Shown in pieces: positions 48,081-56,970 of a DNA stretch of 64,000 nucleotides. The DNA comes from Gluconacetobacter diazotrophicus PA1 5. GTDB taxonomy: Bacteria; Pseudomonadota; Alphaproteobacteria; Acetobacterales; Acetobacteraceae. A program made the translations under genes and the position numbers. Below the pieces are notes generated by a model. It was not told the DNA's origin. It worked only from the letters and a program-made list of their open reading frames with translations, and did no database searches. Position 1 is the stretch's first letter; each line of letters starts with the position of its first letter. The DNA lies in NCBI RefSeq assembly GCF_000021325.1, contig NC_011365.1, positions 1-64,000 on the forward strand. Reading direction: 5' to 3'.

Positions 48081-49904
48081 ATGCAGGATAATCTGGCCAT
48101 CGGGATCTTATGCGTGCTGGGCGGCGGAATCGGCGCCCAATGGGTAGCGTGGCGATTCCGGCTGCCGGCCATCGTCCTGCTGTTCGCGCTGGGGCTGCTG
48201 TACGGGCCGGGGCTGAACCTGCTGCATCCGTCGGCCGCGATCGGCGGCTATTTCCATCCCATCGTCTCGCTGGCCGTCGCCTTCATCGTGTTCGAAGGCG
48301 GGCTGGGGCTGGATTTCCGGCAATGGCGCGCGGCGGGCGAGGGCGTGCTGCGCCTGACGGTCGTGGCCCTGCCGATCAACTGGATCCTGGGCGCGCTGGC
48401 GGCGCATTTCGTCGGGCATCTGCACTGGGGCGCATCCTGGCTGTTCGGCGCCATCATCGTGGTGACGGGGCCGACGGTGGTGCTGCCGCTGCTGCGCCAC
48501 ACCAAGCTGCGCCCCCGGGTGGCGGCCTTCCTGCGGTGGGAGGCCATCCTGAACGACCCGGTGGGCGCGATCCTGGCGACGCTGGTGCTGGAATTCCTGA
48601 TGATCCAGGGCAACCGGCATTCGGGCATGTTCATGGCCGAAATCGTGCCCCACCTGCTGTTCGCCACCATGATGGCGCTGGGCTGCGGGGTGTTTCCGGC
48701 CGTGCTGGTGCGGTTTCTGTCCACCCGCGACCTGATCCCGGAAATCCTGCGCATTCCCATCATCCTGACGCTGGCGATGAGCGTCTTCGCGGTCTGCAAC
48801 TTCGTCATGGAAGGGGCGGGGCTGATGGCCGCCACGGTCTTCGGCATGGCGCTGACGAACATGCACGTCATCGGCATGTCCGAACTGCGGCGGATCAAGG
48901 AATCGCTGGGCGTGCTGGTGGTGTCGTGCCTGTTCGTGATGCTGACCGCCGATCTGCATCGCGCGGTGCTGGAACGCCTGTCGCTGCCGATCGTGGCGAT
49001 GACGCTGACCGTGCTGTTCGTGGTGCGGCCGGTGGGTATCCTGCTGTCCACCATCCGCGCCAACCTGTCGTGGCAGGAACGCCTGTTCGTCGGCTGGATC
49101 GCGCCGCGCGGGATCGTGGCCGCCGCCGTCGCCGGCGTCGCCGGCCTGCAATTGCAGGAAGCCGGCTATCCCAGCGCCGACCTGGTGACGCCGGGCGTGT
49201 TCGCCCTGATCGCCACCACCATGATCCTGCATGGGTTTTCGCTTCGCCCGCTGGCGCGCGCGCTGCGCCTGACCCTGTCCGACGAACCGGCGCTGGCGAT
49301 CGTCGGCGCCAGCGCCTGGTCCACCGACCTGGCCGGCGTGCTGCATCGCCTGGGGTGCCCGGTCATGCTGGTGGACACCTATACCGGCGCGCTGGCCCCC
49401 GCGTCACGCGCCGGCATCCCGATCCTGAAGGCGGAACTGCTGTCCGACGAAGGGCTGGAAAGCCTGGAGGAACGGCCGGCGGACTATCTGATCGCGGCGA
49501 CGCCGGACGCGATCTACAACGGACTGGTCTGCGCGCGGCTGGCGCCGGATTTCGGGCGCCAGCGCGTGTTCCAGGTCAGCCCCGGCGTGGCGCGGCTGGA
49601 TCTGTACCGGGGGTTGAGCCGCGATTCACGGGGCAGGGTTCTGGGCGATCCGGCATGGAACTTCACGCTGTTCGATACCCTGTTCGAACGGGGCTGGCGC
49701 TTTCGCAGCATCCCCTTCGCGCCGCCGCCGGCCGGCGGCGCGGCAGGCGGGACGCCGCCCCCGGGCGAACCCCTTGCCGAAGGCAATCGCCTGATGATCA
49801 TGACCGTGCGCAAGGGCGTTGCCATCTGGATTCGGTCGGCCGAGGACGAGGTGCCGGTCGAGCCGCTGGCCGGAGATACGATCATCATCATGTCGCCCCC
49901 GTGA
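48081..49904 (+). CDS. CPA1-type cation/proton antiporter with TrkA/RCK-like C-terminus
   Basis: A 607-residue membrane antiporter. About 12 segments occupy residues 1-395, with the ion-site region IVVTGPTVVLPLLRHTK near 130-147 and LNDPVGAI near 156; PRGIVAAAVAGVAGLQL near 342 is the late conserved helix. From about 405 a Rossmann-type TrkA-N-like domain follows (ALAIVGASAWSTDLAGVLHRLGCPVMLVD), then a C-terminal region with a Pro/Gly-rich loop (GGAAGGTPPPGEP). This is the NhaP2/YbaL kind, distinct from the cNMP-domain antiporter at 14.4 kb. Its stop codon lies at the edge of a MITE-like repeat. Confidence 0.87.
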   Translation: MQDNLAIGILCVLGGGIGAQWVAWRFRLPAIVLLFALGLLYGPGLNLLHPSAAIGGYFHPIVSLAVAFIVFEGGLGLDFRQWRAAGEGVLRLTVVALPINWILGALAAHFVGHLHWGASWLFGAIIVVTGPTVVLPLLRHTKLRPRVAAFLRWEAILNDPVGAILATLVLEFLMIQGNRHSGMFMAEIVPHLLFATMMALGCGVFPAVLVRFLSTRDLIPEILRIPIILTLAMSVFAVCNFVMEGAGLMAATVFGMALTNMHVIGMSELRRIKESLGVLVVSCLFVMLTADLHRAVLERLSLPIVAMTLTVLFVVRPVGILLSTIRANLSWQERLFVGWIAPRGIVAAAVAGVAGLQLQEAGYPSADLVTPGVFALIATTMILHGFSLRPLARALRLTLSDEPALAIVGASAWSTDLAGVLHRLGCPVMLVDTYTGALAPASRAGIPILKAELLSDEGLESLEERPADYLIAATPDAIYNGLVCARLAPDFGRQRVFQVSPGVARLDLYRGLSRDSRGRVLGDPAWNFTLFDTLFERGWRFRSIPFAPPPAGGAAGGTPPPGEPLAEGNRLMIMTVRKGVAIWIRSAEDEVPVEPLAGDTIIIMSPP

Positions 49905-50063
49905 GTCTGTCTGGAAACGCGCGCTGGCGGCGATCCGACGCGCGTTTCCTGTGCTTCGCTGCTCACGGCCATCAAGGCCGCTCCGCTGCGATGCTCGGAA
50001 ACACACGCCGGCCGTGCCGCTTCGCGGCACTCTCGCTCACCAGCCCACGTTTTCAGACAGACT
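49904..50063. repeat. MITE-like inverted-repeat element, copy 1
   Basis: A 160-bp element bounded by 16-bp terminal inverted repeats with one mismatch: AGTCTGTCTGGAAACG (49904-49919) and CGTTTTCAGACAGACT (50048-50063). Inside, a perfect 11-bp stem GGAAACGCGCG / CGCGCGTTTCC (49913-49923 and 49939-49949) surrounds a 15-base loop. A related copy is at 51.5 kb. It fills the gap between two converging genes. No transposase is encoded. Confidence 0.75.
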
Positions 50064-50072
50064 CCGTCGGGA

Positions 50073-50585
50073 TCAGCCCGGTTCGGGAACTTCGATTTCC
50101 GTCAGGCCGGCGGCGAGCAGGCGGCGCAGGTCCGATTCGCGCAGGGCGATGCAGCCTTCGGTCGGGCGGCCATCGGGCGATTGCAGGTGCAGGAAGATCG
50201 CCGACCCGCGCCCCGGGACGGGCGGGGCGTCATTGTAGCCCAGCACGATCACGATATTGTAAACATCATCGTCCCGCCACAGGCGCTCGTGCCGGGCAGG
50301 ATGGGGCAGGGTGACGGGCCGGTTGTAATCGGCGTGGGCCGGATCGTCGCACCAGCCGTCGCCGGGCGCCAGCGGTTCCACCGGCAGGCGACAGGCCGGG
50401 GGCGGCACGCGGTCCGCGCGATACAGGACGCGCCGCAATGGCAGAAGGCCGGTCGGCGTGGCATGATCGCCTTCCTGCTTCAGCGCCCGAATTCCTGCGG
50501 CACCAATCAGGGCCGGAATGCGTTCACCCATGCAATGCAGTTGTGCATCCTGGCCTGTATTCGTTTTTAAAACCGCGCGTATCAT
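50073..50585 (-). CDS. L,D-transpeptidase catalytic-domain protein
   Basis: A 170-residue protein with the L,D-transpeptidase (YkuD-like) fold. The active-site motif is HLQSPDGRPTEGCIALRESDL near 133-153 with the catalytic Cys in EGCIAL, preceded by DDVYNIVIVLGYND. Such enzymes make 3-3 peptidoglycan cross-links or attach lipoproteins. The ATG at 50585 has GGAGG upstream; an open frame to 50756 is ignored. No signal peptide was seen, which is odd for a periplasmic enzyme (the short form may be anchored otherwise or cytosolic). It is divergent from the response regulator. Confidence 0.82.
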   Translation of the reverse strand: MIRAVLKTNTGQDAQLHCMGERIPALIGAAGIRALKQEGDHATPTGLLPLRRVLYRADRVPPPACRLPVEPLAPGDGWCDDPAHADYNRPVTLPHPARHERLWRDDDVYNIVIVLGYNDAPPVPGRGSAIFLHLQSPDGRPTEGCIALRESDLRRLLAAGLTEIEVPEPG

Positions 50586-50771
50586 TGGGGCCTCCAACCG
50601 GGTCGCCTTTCCCCGGGATTCGGTCCTAGAGTGGACGATACCGGCGTAGTCGTGAAAGAGGTACCGTGCGGGGTGGCTGGCTCCGGACGCTGCCGTTTCC
50701 GCGCCAGGATGATATAGGTTATGGATACCGGCCCCACGCAGATGGGGAACGGTCAAAATAAAGAGGGTTCG

Positions 50772-51488
50772 ATGGCAGGTGCGCGTCCCATTCTGATAGT
50801 GGATGACGATCAGACGTTACGTCATATGCTCGTCGAACAATTGCAGTTGGAAGGAGAGTTCCAGGCGATCGAAGCCGACTCGGTCGCCGATGCCTGGGAC
50901 AAGCTGAATGCCCCGGGGGCGCGATTCGACGCCATCATCCTGGACGTGACGCTGCCCGACGGGGACGGACGGGATTTCTGCGCCGAGCTGCGGCGCCAGG
51001 GCAAGCGGATCCCCATCATCATCCTGACGGGTTCGGACGATGAAACGGACGTGGTCCGCGGGCTGGATGCCGGGGCCAACGACTATGTCGCCAAGCCCTT
51101 CCGCATCGCCGAGCTGCTGGCCCGGCTGCGCGCCCAGATGCGCATCTTCGAAAACAGCGAGGACGCGGTCTTCTCGATCGGGCCGTATGTGTTCCGTCCG
51201 TCGGCCAAGCTGCTGCAGGAACCCACGCGCAACCGCCGCATCCGGCTGACCGAGAAAGAGGCGGCGATCCTGAAATTCCTCTATCGCGCCGGGACGCGGC
51301 CGGTGCCGCGCCAGGTCCTGCTGAACGAGGTCTGGGGCTATAACGCCGCCGTCACCACCCACACGCTGGAAACCCACATCTACCGCCTGCGGCAGAAGAT
51401 CGAGCCCGATCCGACCAACGCGTCGCTGCTGGTGACCGAGGGCGGCGGCTATCGCCTGGACCCCGAGGGTGGAATGCGCATCGCCTGA
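50772..51488 (+). CDS. OmpR/PhoB-family response regulator (orphan)
   Basis: A 238-residue two-component regulator. The receiver domain (1-120) has ILIVDDD near 9, the phosphorylation Asp in IILDVTLPDGDG near 55, Thr in ILTGSDDE and Lys in YVAKPF. The C-terminal winged helix (about 135-235) shows TEKEAAILKFLYRAGTR and THTLETHIYRLRQKIE recognition helix. No histidine kinase lies nearby. The ATG at 50772 has an AAAGAGGG site; an in-frame ATG at 50721 would add 17 residues. Confidence 0.9.
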   Translation: MAGARPILIVDDDQTLRHMLVEQLQLEGEFQAIEADSVADAWDKLNAPGARFDAIILDVTLPDGDGRDFCAELRRQGKRIPIIILTGSDDETDVVRGLDAGANDYVAKPFRIAELLARLRAQMRIFENSEDAVFSIGPYVFRPSAKLLQEPTRNRRIRLTEKEAAILKFLYRAGTRPVPRQVLLNEVWGYNAAVTTHTLETHIYRLRQKIEPDPTNASLLVTEGGGYRLDPEGGMRIA

Positions 51489-51493
51489 GTATT

Positions 51494-51617
51494 GGTCCGG
51501 AAACGCGCGCTGGTGGTGATCCGGCGCGCGTTTCCGGGATGCTCCGGTGCGCAGAAACACATGGCGGAGGCGGGCCCTTTGGGACGCTCCCGCTCATCAG
51601 CCCACGTTTGCGGGCAG
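51494..51617. repeat. MITE-like inverted-repeat element, copy 2 (shorter)
   Basis: This copy has the same 11-bp stem GGAAACGCGCG / CGCGCGTTTCC (51499-51509 and 51525-51535) with the same 15-base loop size as copy 1, and shares GATGCTC, AGAAACACA-like and AGCCCACGTTT stretches further on. It is about 29 bp shorter, and the outer terminal repeat is degraded. Like copy 1 it fills the gap between converging genes (response regulator and xth). Confidence 0.7.
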
Positions 51618-51622
51618 CCCTG

Positions 51623-52414
51623 TCAGGCGAAATCCATCGCGACGGGCACGTGGTCCGACGTCGTGGGCCAGTCCCGTGCCTCGCGCAGCACCGTCATGTC
51701 CTTCAGCGCCGCCGTCAGGTCGGGCGTGATCCAGACATGGTCCAGGCGGCGGCCGCGATTGGAGGCCTTCCAGTCGCGGTTGCGGTAGGACCACCACGTA
51801 TACAGCTTCTCGTCGGGCGGCACGAAATGGCGCATCGCATCGACGAAGCCGCAGGCCTGCCACGCCATAAGCCGCGTGACTTCCGGTGGGGTGTGGCTGA
51901 CCACGTTCAGCAGCTGCTTGTGGCTCCACACATCCTGTTCCAGCGGGGCGATGTTCAGGTCACCCACCAGGATGGTGCGGTGGCTGGTGCGGCCCGTGAA
52001 CCAGGACGTGGCTTCGTCCACGAAAGCCAGCTTGTGGGCGAATTTTGGGTTGGCATCCGGGTCGGGGATGTCGCCACCGGCGGGCACGTAGAAATTATGC
52101 AGTTCCACCGGCCGCCCCCCCATGGGGAACGAGGCCGCGATGTGACGGCAGTCGCTGCGGGCGCACCAGTCCGGCGTGTCGTCCAGGGGGGTCAGCGGAA
52201 CGCGCGACAGGATGGCGACGCCGTTATAGGATTTCATCCCGCGATGCTGGATATGGACATAGCCCAGGTCGCGGATCGCATCGGCGGGGAACAGGTCGTC
52301 GGGGACCTTGGTCTCCTGCAGGCAGATGATGTCGGGCCGCAGCTCCGCGCCCAGCCGGGCCAGCAGCGGCAGCCGCAGCCGAAGCGAATTGATATTCCAC
52401 GTGACGATGCGCAT
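51623..52414 (-). CDS. xth: Exodeoxyribonuclease III
   Basis: A 263-residue AP endonuclease/exonuclease of the EEP fold used in base excision repair. It begins MRIVTWNINSLRLRLP, with LQETKVPD (Glu metal ligand) near 35, NFYVPAGGDIPD near 110, GDLNIAP near 150 and SDHVPVAMDF at the C-terminus. An upstream open frame to 52546 is ignored because the ATG at 52414 gives the family start. It is divergent from uvrC, also a repair gene, across an AT-rich island. Confidence 0.95.
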   Translation of the reverse strand: MRIVTWNINSLRLRLPLLARLGAELRPDIICLQETKVPDDLFPADAIRDLGYVHIQHRGMKSYNGVAILSRVPLTPLDDTPDWCARSDCRHIAASFPMGGRPVELHNFYVPAGGDIPDPDANPKFAHKLAFVDEATSWFTGRTSHRTILVGDLNIAPLEQDVWSHKQLLNVVSHTPPEVTRLMAWQACGFVDAMRHFVPPDEKLYTWWSYRNRDWKASNRGRRLDHVWITPDLTAALKDMTVLREARDWPTTSDHVPVAMDFA

Positions 52415-52745
52415 ATGTGTGGCATTGCCGATCACGCGTCCCCTGACAAGATCTAATCCGCCACGTGCGCACCGGCGGGCAAAGGGGCGCATTGCCCGGA
52501 TGATGCGGCGGTCCAAAAAAAATCGCGCGGAGGGGATTTTGTCCACGTTGGGGGATTGACATCCTTATTTTCAAAGGATTGCTGGAAATTCATCTGAAAT
52601 CTTCGGCAGCTTTCCAATAAAATGCTTTAACTTCAATGGATTACATTGTTGTGCTGTTTTTTTGTGCAATTCAAGCCGGGGGCAGGAAAACCGCCGCCCC
52701 CACGATTCTGTCAGCGTCTGCTCCACAGACTTATCCACATGATCG
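52415..52745. other. AT-rich intergenic island with a DnaA box
   Basis: This 331-bp gap has no gene. In 52561-52680 I count 43 G/C in 120 bases, far below the surrounding coding DNA. A perfect DnaA box TTATCCACA lies at 52731-52739 and an imperfect one (TTGTCCACG) at 52539-52547. It also must hold divergent promoters for xth and uvrC. A role as origin or DnaA-titration site is speculative. Confidence 0.5.
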
Positions 52746-54659
52746 GTGGATGAACGGACGTGCCGCCTGATGGATGCCGATGTCGTGCCGGCCTCGTCGG
52801 TGAAGGGGGTCGAGGCGATCCTGCTGGCCCTGCAGACCATGCCGCTTTCCCCGGGCGTCTATCGGATGCTGGGCGAGAAGGGCGAGGTCCTGTACGTGGG
52901 CAAGGCCCGGATCCTGAAGCGGCGGGTGACGTCGTACACGCATCTGAGCAAGCTGCCCGAGCGCCTGCGCCGCATGGTGTCCGAGACGGTCACGATGGAG
53001 ATCGTGACCACGCACACCGAGGCCGAGGCCCTGCTGCTGGAAGCCAACTACATCAAGCGCATGAAGCCGCGCTTCAATATCCTGCTGCGCGACGACAAGA
53101 GCTATCCCTGGATCATGCTGACGGATGGCGCGGAATTCCCCCAGGTGACCAAGCATCGGGGCAAGCCGGTCAAGGGGGCGTCGTACTGGGGACCGTTCGC
53201 CTCGGCCTGGGCGGTCAACCAGACGCTGAACCTGATCCAGCGGGTCTTCCTGCTGCGCACCTGTTCGGATTCGGTGTTCGCGTCCCGGACGCGGCCCTGC
53301 CTGCTGTTCCAGATCAAGCGCTGTTCCGCCCCCTGCGTCGCGCGCATCGGTCAGGCGGAATACGCCCATCTGGTCGAGCAGGCGCGGGCCTTCCTGTCCG
53401 GCCAGCGCGGCGGCATCCGCGAGGAACTGGTGCGCGAGATGGAGGCGGCGGCGGCCTCGCTGGAATTCGAGCGGGCGGCGACCATTCGCGACCGTATCCG
53501 TGGCTTCGCCGCGATGCAGGATTCCTCGGTCATCAACCCGGCGTCGCTGGATGACGCGGATATCGTGGCGATCGCGCAGGCGGCGGGGCATTCCTGCATC
53601 CAGGTCTTCTTCATCCGTGGCGGGCGCAATAACGGCAACCGCGCCTTCTTCCCCGCCCATGCGCGCGACGAGGCGGCGCCGGACATCGTGGGCGCGTTCC
53701 TGGCGCAGTTCTATGACGACAAGCCGCCGCCGGCGCAGATCCTGCTGAACTGCGAGATCGCGGAACACGACCTGATGGCCGATGCCCTGGGGATCAAGCG
53801 CGGCCGCAAGGTCGAAATCCTGGTGCCGAAGCGGGGCGAGAAGCGGGCTGTGGTCGAACACGCCGAAACGAACGCCCGCGAGGCGCTGGAGCGCAAGCTG
53901 GCCGAAAGCACGGCCCAGGCGCGCCTGCTGGAGGGCATGGCCGACCTGTTCGGACTGGATGCCCCCCCGCGGCGGATCGAGATCTACGACAACAGCCATA
54001 TCATGGGGACCAATGCCTATGGCGTCATGGTGGTGGCGGGACCCGAGGGCTTCGACAAGCGCAGCTACCGCAAGTTCTCGATCCGTGGCCCGATCACGCC
54101 GGGCGACGATTTCGCGATGATGCGCGAGGTCCTGGAACGGCGCTTCAGCCGTGCCCTGCGCGAGCGCGACGACTCTGCCGGCGCGTCCAGTCCGGCCGAC
54201 TGGCCGGATATCGTGCTGATCGACGGCGGCGCCGGCCAGTATTCGGCAGTACGGGCCGTGCTGGACGAACTGGGGGTGACGGACGTGACCCTGGTCGCCA
54301 TCGCCAAGGGGCCGGACCGCGATGCGGGGCGAGAGTGGTTCCATATGGCGGATCGGCCGCCCTTCCAGTTACCGCCGCGCGATCCGGTGCTGTACTACCT
54401 GCAGCGGTTGCGGGACGAGGCCCACCGCTTCGCCATCACCACCCACCGGGCGGGCCGGTCCAAGGCCCTGGTGAAATCGGAACTGGACGAGATCCCGGGC
54501 GTGGGCGCGGCGCGCAAGCGGGCGCTGCTGAACCAGTTCGGGTCCGCCCGCGGCGTGCGGCAGGCGGGGCTGGCGGAACTGGAGGCCACGCAAGGGATCA
54601 ATCGCGAAACCGCGCGCGTTGTCTACGGGCACTTCCATCCGGGCTGGACCGGCGCCTGA
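52746..54659 (+). CDS. uvrC: Excinuclease ABC subunit C
   Basis: UvrC makes the dual incisions of nucleotide excision repair. The 637-residue protein has an N-terminal GIY-YIG nuclease domain ([20 protein letters not shown] near 37-56), a UvrB-binding UVR helix ([28 protein letters not shown] near 223-250), a central RNase H-like nuclease domain (IEIYDNSH near 412) and C-terminal helix-hairpin-helix motifs ([18 protein letters not shown] near 582). An ATG at 52770 would remove eight residues; neither start has a strong ribosome site. Confidence 0.95.
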   Translation: MDERTCRLMDADVVPASSVKGVEAILLALQTMPLSPGVYRMLGEKGEVLYVGKARILKRRVTSYTHLSKLPERLRRMVSETVTMEIVTTHTEAEALLLEANYIKRMKPRFNILLRDDKSYPWIMLTDGAEFPQVTKHRGKPVKGASYWGPFASAWAVNQTLNLIQRVFLLRTCSDSVFASRTRPCLLFQIKRCSAPCVARIGQAEYAHLVEQARAFLSGQRGGIREELVREMEAAAASLEFERAATIRDRIRGFAAMQDSSVINPASLDDADIVAIAQAAGHSCIQVFFIRGGRNNGNRAFFPAHARDEAAPDIVGAFLAQFYDDKPPPAQILLNCEIAEHDLMADALGIKRGRKVEILVPKRGEKRAVVEHAETNAREALERKLAESTAQARLLEGMADLFGLDAPPRRIEIYDNSHIMGTNAYGVMVVAGPEGFDKRSYRKFSIRGPITPGDDFAMMREVLERRFSRALRERDDSAGASSPADWPDIVLIDGGAGQYSAVRAVLDELGVTDVTLVAIAKGPDRDAGREWFHMADRPPFQLPPRDPVLYYLQRLRDEAHRFAITTHRAGRSKALVKSELDEIPGVGAARKRALLNQFGSARGVRQAGLAELEATQGINRETARVVYGHFHPGWTGA

Positions 54660-54679
54660 CGGACGGGCAAGAAGGGTGT

Positions 54680-54718
54680 ACGGTCTGCCAGGCGTGAGCA
54701 AATTCGTCATCAGACCGT
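54680..54718. promoter_or_regulatory. 8-bp inverted repeat upstream of pgsA
   Basis: ACGGTCTG (54680-54687) and CAGACCGT (54711-54718) are perfect complements 23 bases apart, within the uvrC-pgsA gap. It may be an operator or a long-loop hairpin; there is no T-run. Confidence 0.3.
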
Positions 54719-54766
54719 CGTGAAGAGCCGTTCCTGTCCCCCTCGTGTTGTTGTACTGTTACCGCG

Positions 54767-55363
54767 ATGCTGACCGACCTGCCCAATATCCTGACCTTGT
54801 CGCGGATTGTGGCGATTCCCGTTCTGGTGGCCCTTGTGGCGATAGGGGCTCCGGTCACGGATTGTGCGGCGTGCCTGCTGTTCATCGCCGCCGGCATCAC
54901 CGATTACCTGGACGGCAAGCTGGCGCGTGCCTGGCATCAATATTCCGACCTGGGCCGGATGCTGGACCCGATCGCCGACAAGCTGCTGGTGGGCGCGTCG
55001 CTGATGATGCTGGCCGGATGCGACCGTCTGCCGTTCGGGTCGCTGTATCCCGCCATCATCATCCTGGCGCGGGAGATCCTGATCAGCGGGCTGCGCGAAT
55101 TCCTGGCCTCGACCCGTATCAGCCTTCCGGTCACGCGGCTGGCGAAATGGAAGACCGGCATCCAGATGACCGCGATCGGCTTCCTGCTGGCGGGTGACAG
55201 CACGGGGCGGCTGCTGCACCTGGAATGGATGCACGTCGGCACGGTCGGGGCCGTCCTGTTGTGGATTGCCGCGGCGCTGACCGTCCTGACGGGATGGGAT
55301 TACCTGCTGACCGGGCTGCGTCATGTGGGCCGGAATGGCGGGGTGTCGAAAATCGCCCCCTGA
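54767..55363 (+). CDS. pgsA: CDP-diacylglycerol-glycerol-3-phosphate 3-phosphatidyltransferase
   Basis: PgsA makes phosphatidylglycerophosphate, the precursor of phosphatidylglycerol and cardiolipin. The 198-residue membrane enzyme has the CDP-alcohol phosphatidyltransferase motif D-x2-DG-x2-AR-x8-G-x3-D-x3-D in TDYLDGKLARAW...DLGRMLDPIADKL near 45-70. About four to five membrane segments are visible. It lies 107 bp after uvrC; the uvrC-pgsA pairing is common. Confidence 0.93.
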   Translation: MLTDLPNILTLSRIVAIPVLVALVAIGAPVTDCAACLLFIAAGITDYLDGKLARAWHQYSDLGRMLDPIADKLLVGASLMMLAGCDRLPFGSLYPAIIILAREILISGLREFLASTRISLPVTRLAKWKTGIQMTAIGFLLAGDSTGRLLHLEWMHVGTVGAVLLWIAAALTVLTGWDYLLTGLRHVGRNGGVSKIAP

Positions 55364-55458
55364 TTGTATCTCTATGTTCTATGCTACTTGAGGTTGCGGT
55401 GAGGAATGGGCAGACTTCCTCTTGCCGGCGAACGGGGTTGCCGAGGGGGAGGGGGACG

Positions 55459-55992
55459 ATGCGCAGGACGGCGGTGCTGTCATGGCTTGTGCTGCCATTG
55501 CTTGTACCGCAGGCCGGATGTGCCGGTTTCGGCAAGCTGATGGCCGATGACGCGACCTTTCCGGGCGCCAACCCCAACATGCCGGTGGGCGATGCAGAAA
55601 ATCTGCGTCGCGCGCGGGGCGAGGCCGCGTCCGACCAGCCGATCCTGCCCCAGGGCGGCAATATGTGGCCGGGACCGCCCGCGCCGCTGCCCACCCTGGG
55701 CGACGCGTCGCGCGAGCATGCCGGTCCGGATGACGGATTGCCGGCTGATGCCACCGGTTCCGAACTGCCCGAGGGCGGCACCCTGAGCGCGGGCGAGCAG
55801 GCCGAGATCCGGGGCGGCGTGCAGGGGATTTCGGGCACGCCACCAGCGGTGGTGCATGACGATTCCGCCCGCTACCGCTCCGGCCAGGCGGCCTCGACCA
55901 TCGTCATCCCGAACGGGGATGGCACCAGCACCATCATCGCACCGGACGGAACGGTGAAGACGGTGAAGGACCCGCCGACCGTCCCCAGATAA
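55459..55992 (+). CDS. Putative lipoprotein of unknown function
   Basis: A 177-residue protein. The N-terminus MRRTAVLSWLVLPLLVPQAGC ends in a plausible lipobox (QAGC), preceded by GGGGAGGGGG as a strong ribosome site. The rest is Pro/Gly/Ala-rich and low in hydrophobicity, with no recognised domain; the C-terminal part has a repeat-like IVIPNGDGTSTIIAPDGTVKTV. The family is not recognised. It lies between pgsA and moaD on the same strand. Confidence 0.65.
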   Translation: MRRTAVLSWLVLPLLVPQAGCAGFGKLMADDATFPGANPNMPVGDAENLRRARGEAASDQPILPQGGNMWPGPPAPLPTLGDASREHAGPDDGLPADATGSELPEGGTLSAGEQAEIRGGVQGISGTPPAVVHDDSARYRSGQAASTIVIPNGDGTSTIIAPDGTVKTVKDPPTVPR

Positions 55993-56011
55993 GAGGCTTC
56001 AAGGCGCAAAC

Positions 56012-56269
56012 GTGGTTACGATCCTGTATTTCGCATGGCTCAGGGACCGGCTGGGACGATCGGGGGAATCGATCGCCCTGCCGGAGGGCGGCTGTTCGGT
56101 CGGTGAGCTGATGCAGCGCCTGAGCGTGCGCGACGCCGCGTACGGGCAGGTGTTCGGCCCGGATGGCGGGCCGATCCGCTGCGCAGTCAACCAGGAATTC
56201 GCCAGTCACGCGGACCACGTGGGGCCGGGTGACGAACTGGCCTTCTTCCCGCCGGTCACAGGGGGATAG
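56012..56269 (+). CDS. moaD: Molybdopterin synthase small subunit MoaD
   Basis: An 85-residue ubiquitin-fold sulfur carrier that donates sulfur to precursor Z in molybdenum cofactor synthesis. It ends in Gly-Gly (VTGG), as required. It uses a GTG start at 56012. It is 3 bp before moaE, its partner. The cofactor is needed by the Mo dehydrogenase at 17 kb. Confidence 0.9.
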   Translation: MVTILYFAWLRDRLGRSGESIALPEGGCSVGELMQRLSVRDAAYGQVFGPDGGPIRCAVNQEFASHADHVGPGDELAFFPPVTGG

Positions 56270-56272
56270 GGC

Positions 56273-56731
56273 ATGCGGGTCGATGTCCGGGTCCAGGCCG
56301 ACCCGTTTTCCCTGGACGTGGAAACCGCCCGGCTGACGCGGGACGGGCACGATATCGGGGGGATGGGTATGTTCCTGGGGGTCGTGCGGGGCGGCGACGG
56401 GCTGGCGGCGCTGACGCTGGAACATTACCCGGGCATGACCGAATCCATGATCGCGCGAATCGTCCACGAGGCCGGCGCGCGATTCGGCCTGCTGGCCTGC
56501 ACGGTCATCCATCGTGTCGGACGGCTGGAGGTCGGCGCGCCGATCGTGCTGGTGCTGTGTGCCGCCGCCCATCGCGGCGCGGCGCTGGAGGCCACGTCCT
56601 TCGTCATCGACTGGCTGAAGACCCGGGCCCCGTTCTGGAAGCGCGAGGACCGCGCCGATGGAAGCAGCGCCTGGGTCGAAGCGCGCGAAAGCGACGAGGC
56701 CGCGGCCACGCGCTGGGGTCCGGTCGGCTGA
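56273..56731 (+). CDS. moaE: Molybdopterin synthase catalytic subunit MoaE
   Basis: A 152-residue large subunit of molybdopterin synthase. Family landmarks are GGMGMFLGVVRGG near 30, LTLEHYPGMTESMI near 48-60, CTVIHRVGRLEVGAPIVLVL near 80, and a late catalytic Lys region WLKTRAPFWKREDRADGSSWVEA-like near 120. It follows moaD directly. Confidence 0.92.
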   Translation: MRVDVRVQADPFSLDVETARLTRDGHDIGGMGMFLGVVRGGDGLAALTLEHYPGMTESMIARIVHEAGARFGLLACTVIHRVGRLEVGAPIVLVLCAAAHRGAALEATSFVIDWLKTRAPFWKREDRADGSSAWVEARESDEAAATRWGPVG

Positions 56732-56970
56732 CGCGGCACGCGCGGGGCGATTCGCTCCGCGACGCGGCCGGGGGAAGAAAAAAAACATTTCCCTTGACCC
56801 GAGGAAAGCCGGGGAAAGTTTTGAATCCGCTCGGGATCGCGCCCTTGCCGTTCGGGTGGCTTCATATATCTAGTGCTCTTCAGTTGCCCGGCCGCGATAT
56901 GTAGGGGCATAATCACGATACGGGCATAGGGCGCATCGCTGCCATGTCCGGCGATTCACGGAGATGATGG

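Noticed and set aside
56860-56875. NrdR box upstream of nrdA
   Set aside because: CTTCATATATCTAGTG matches a remembered NrdR consensus at only about 12 of 16 positions and I found no paired second box; too weak to list.
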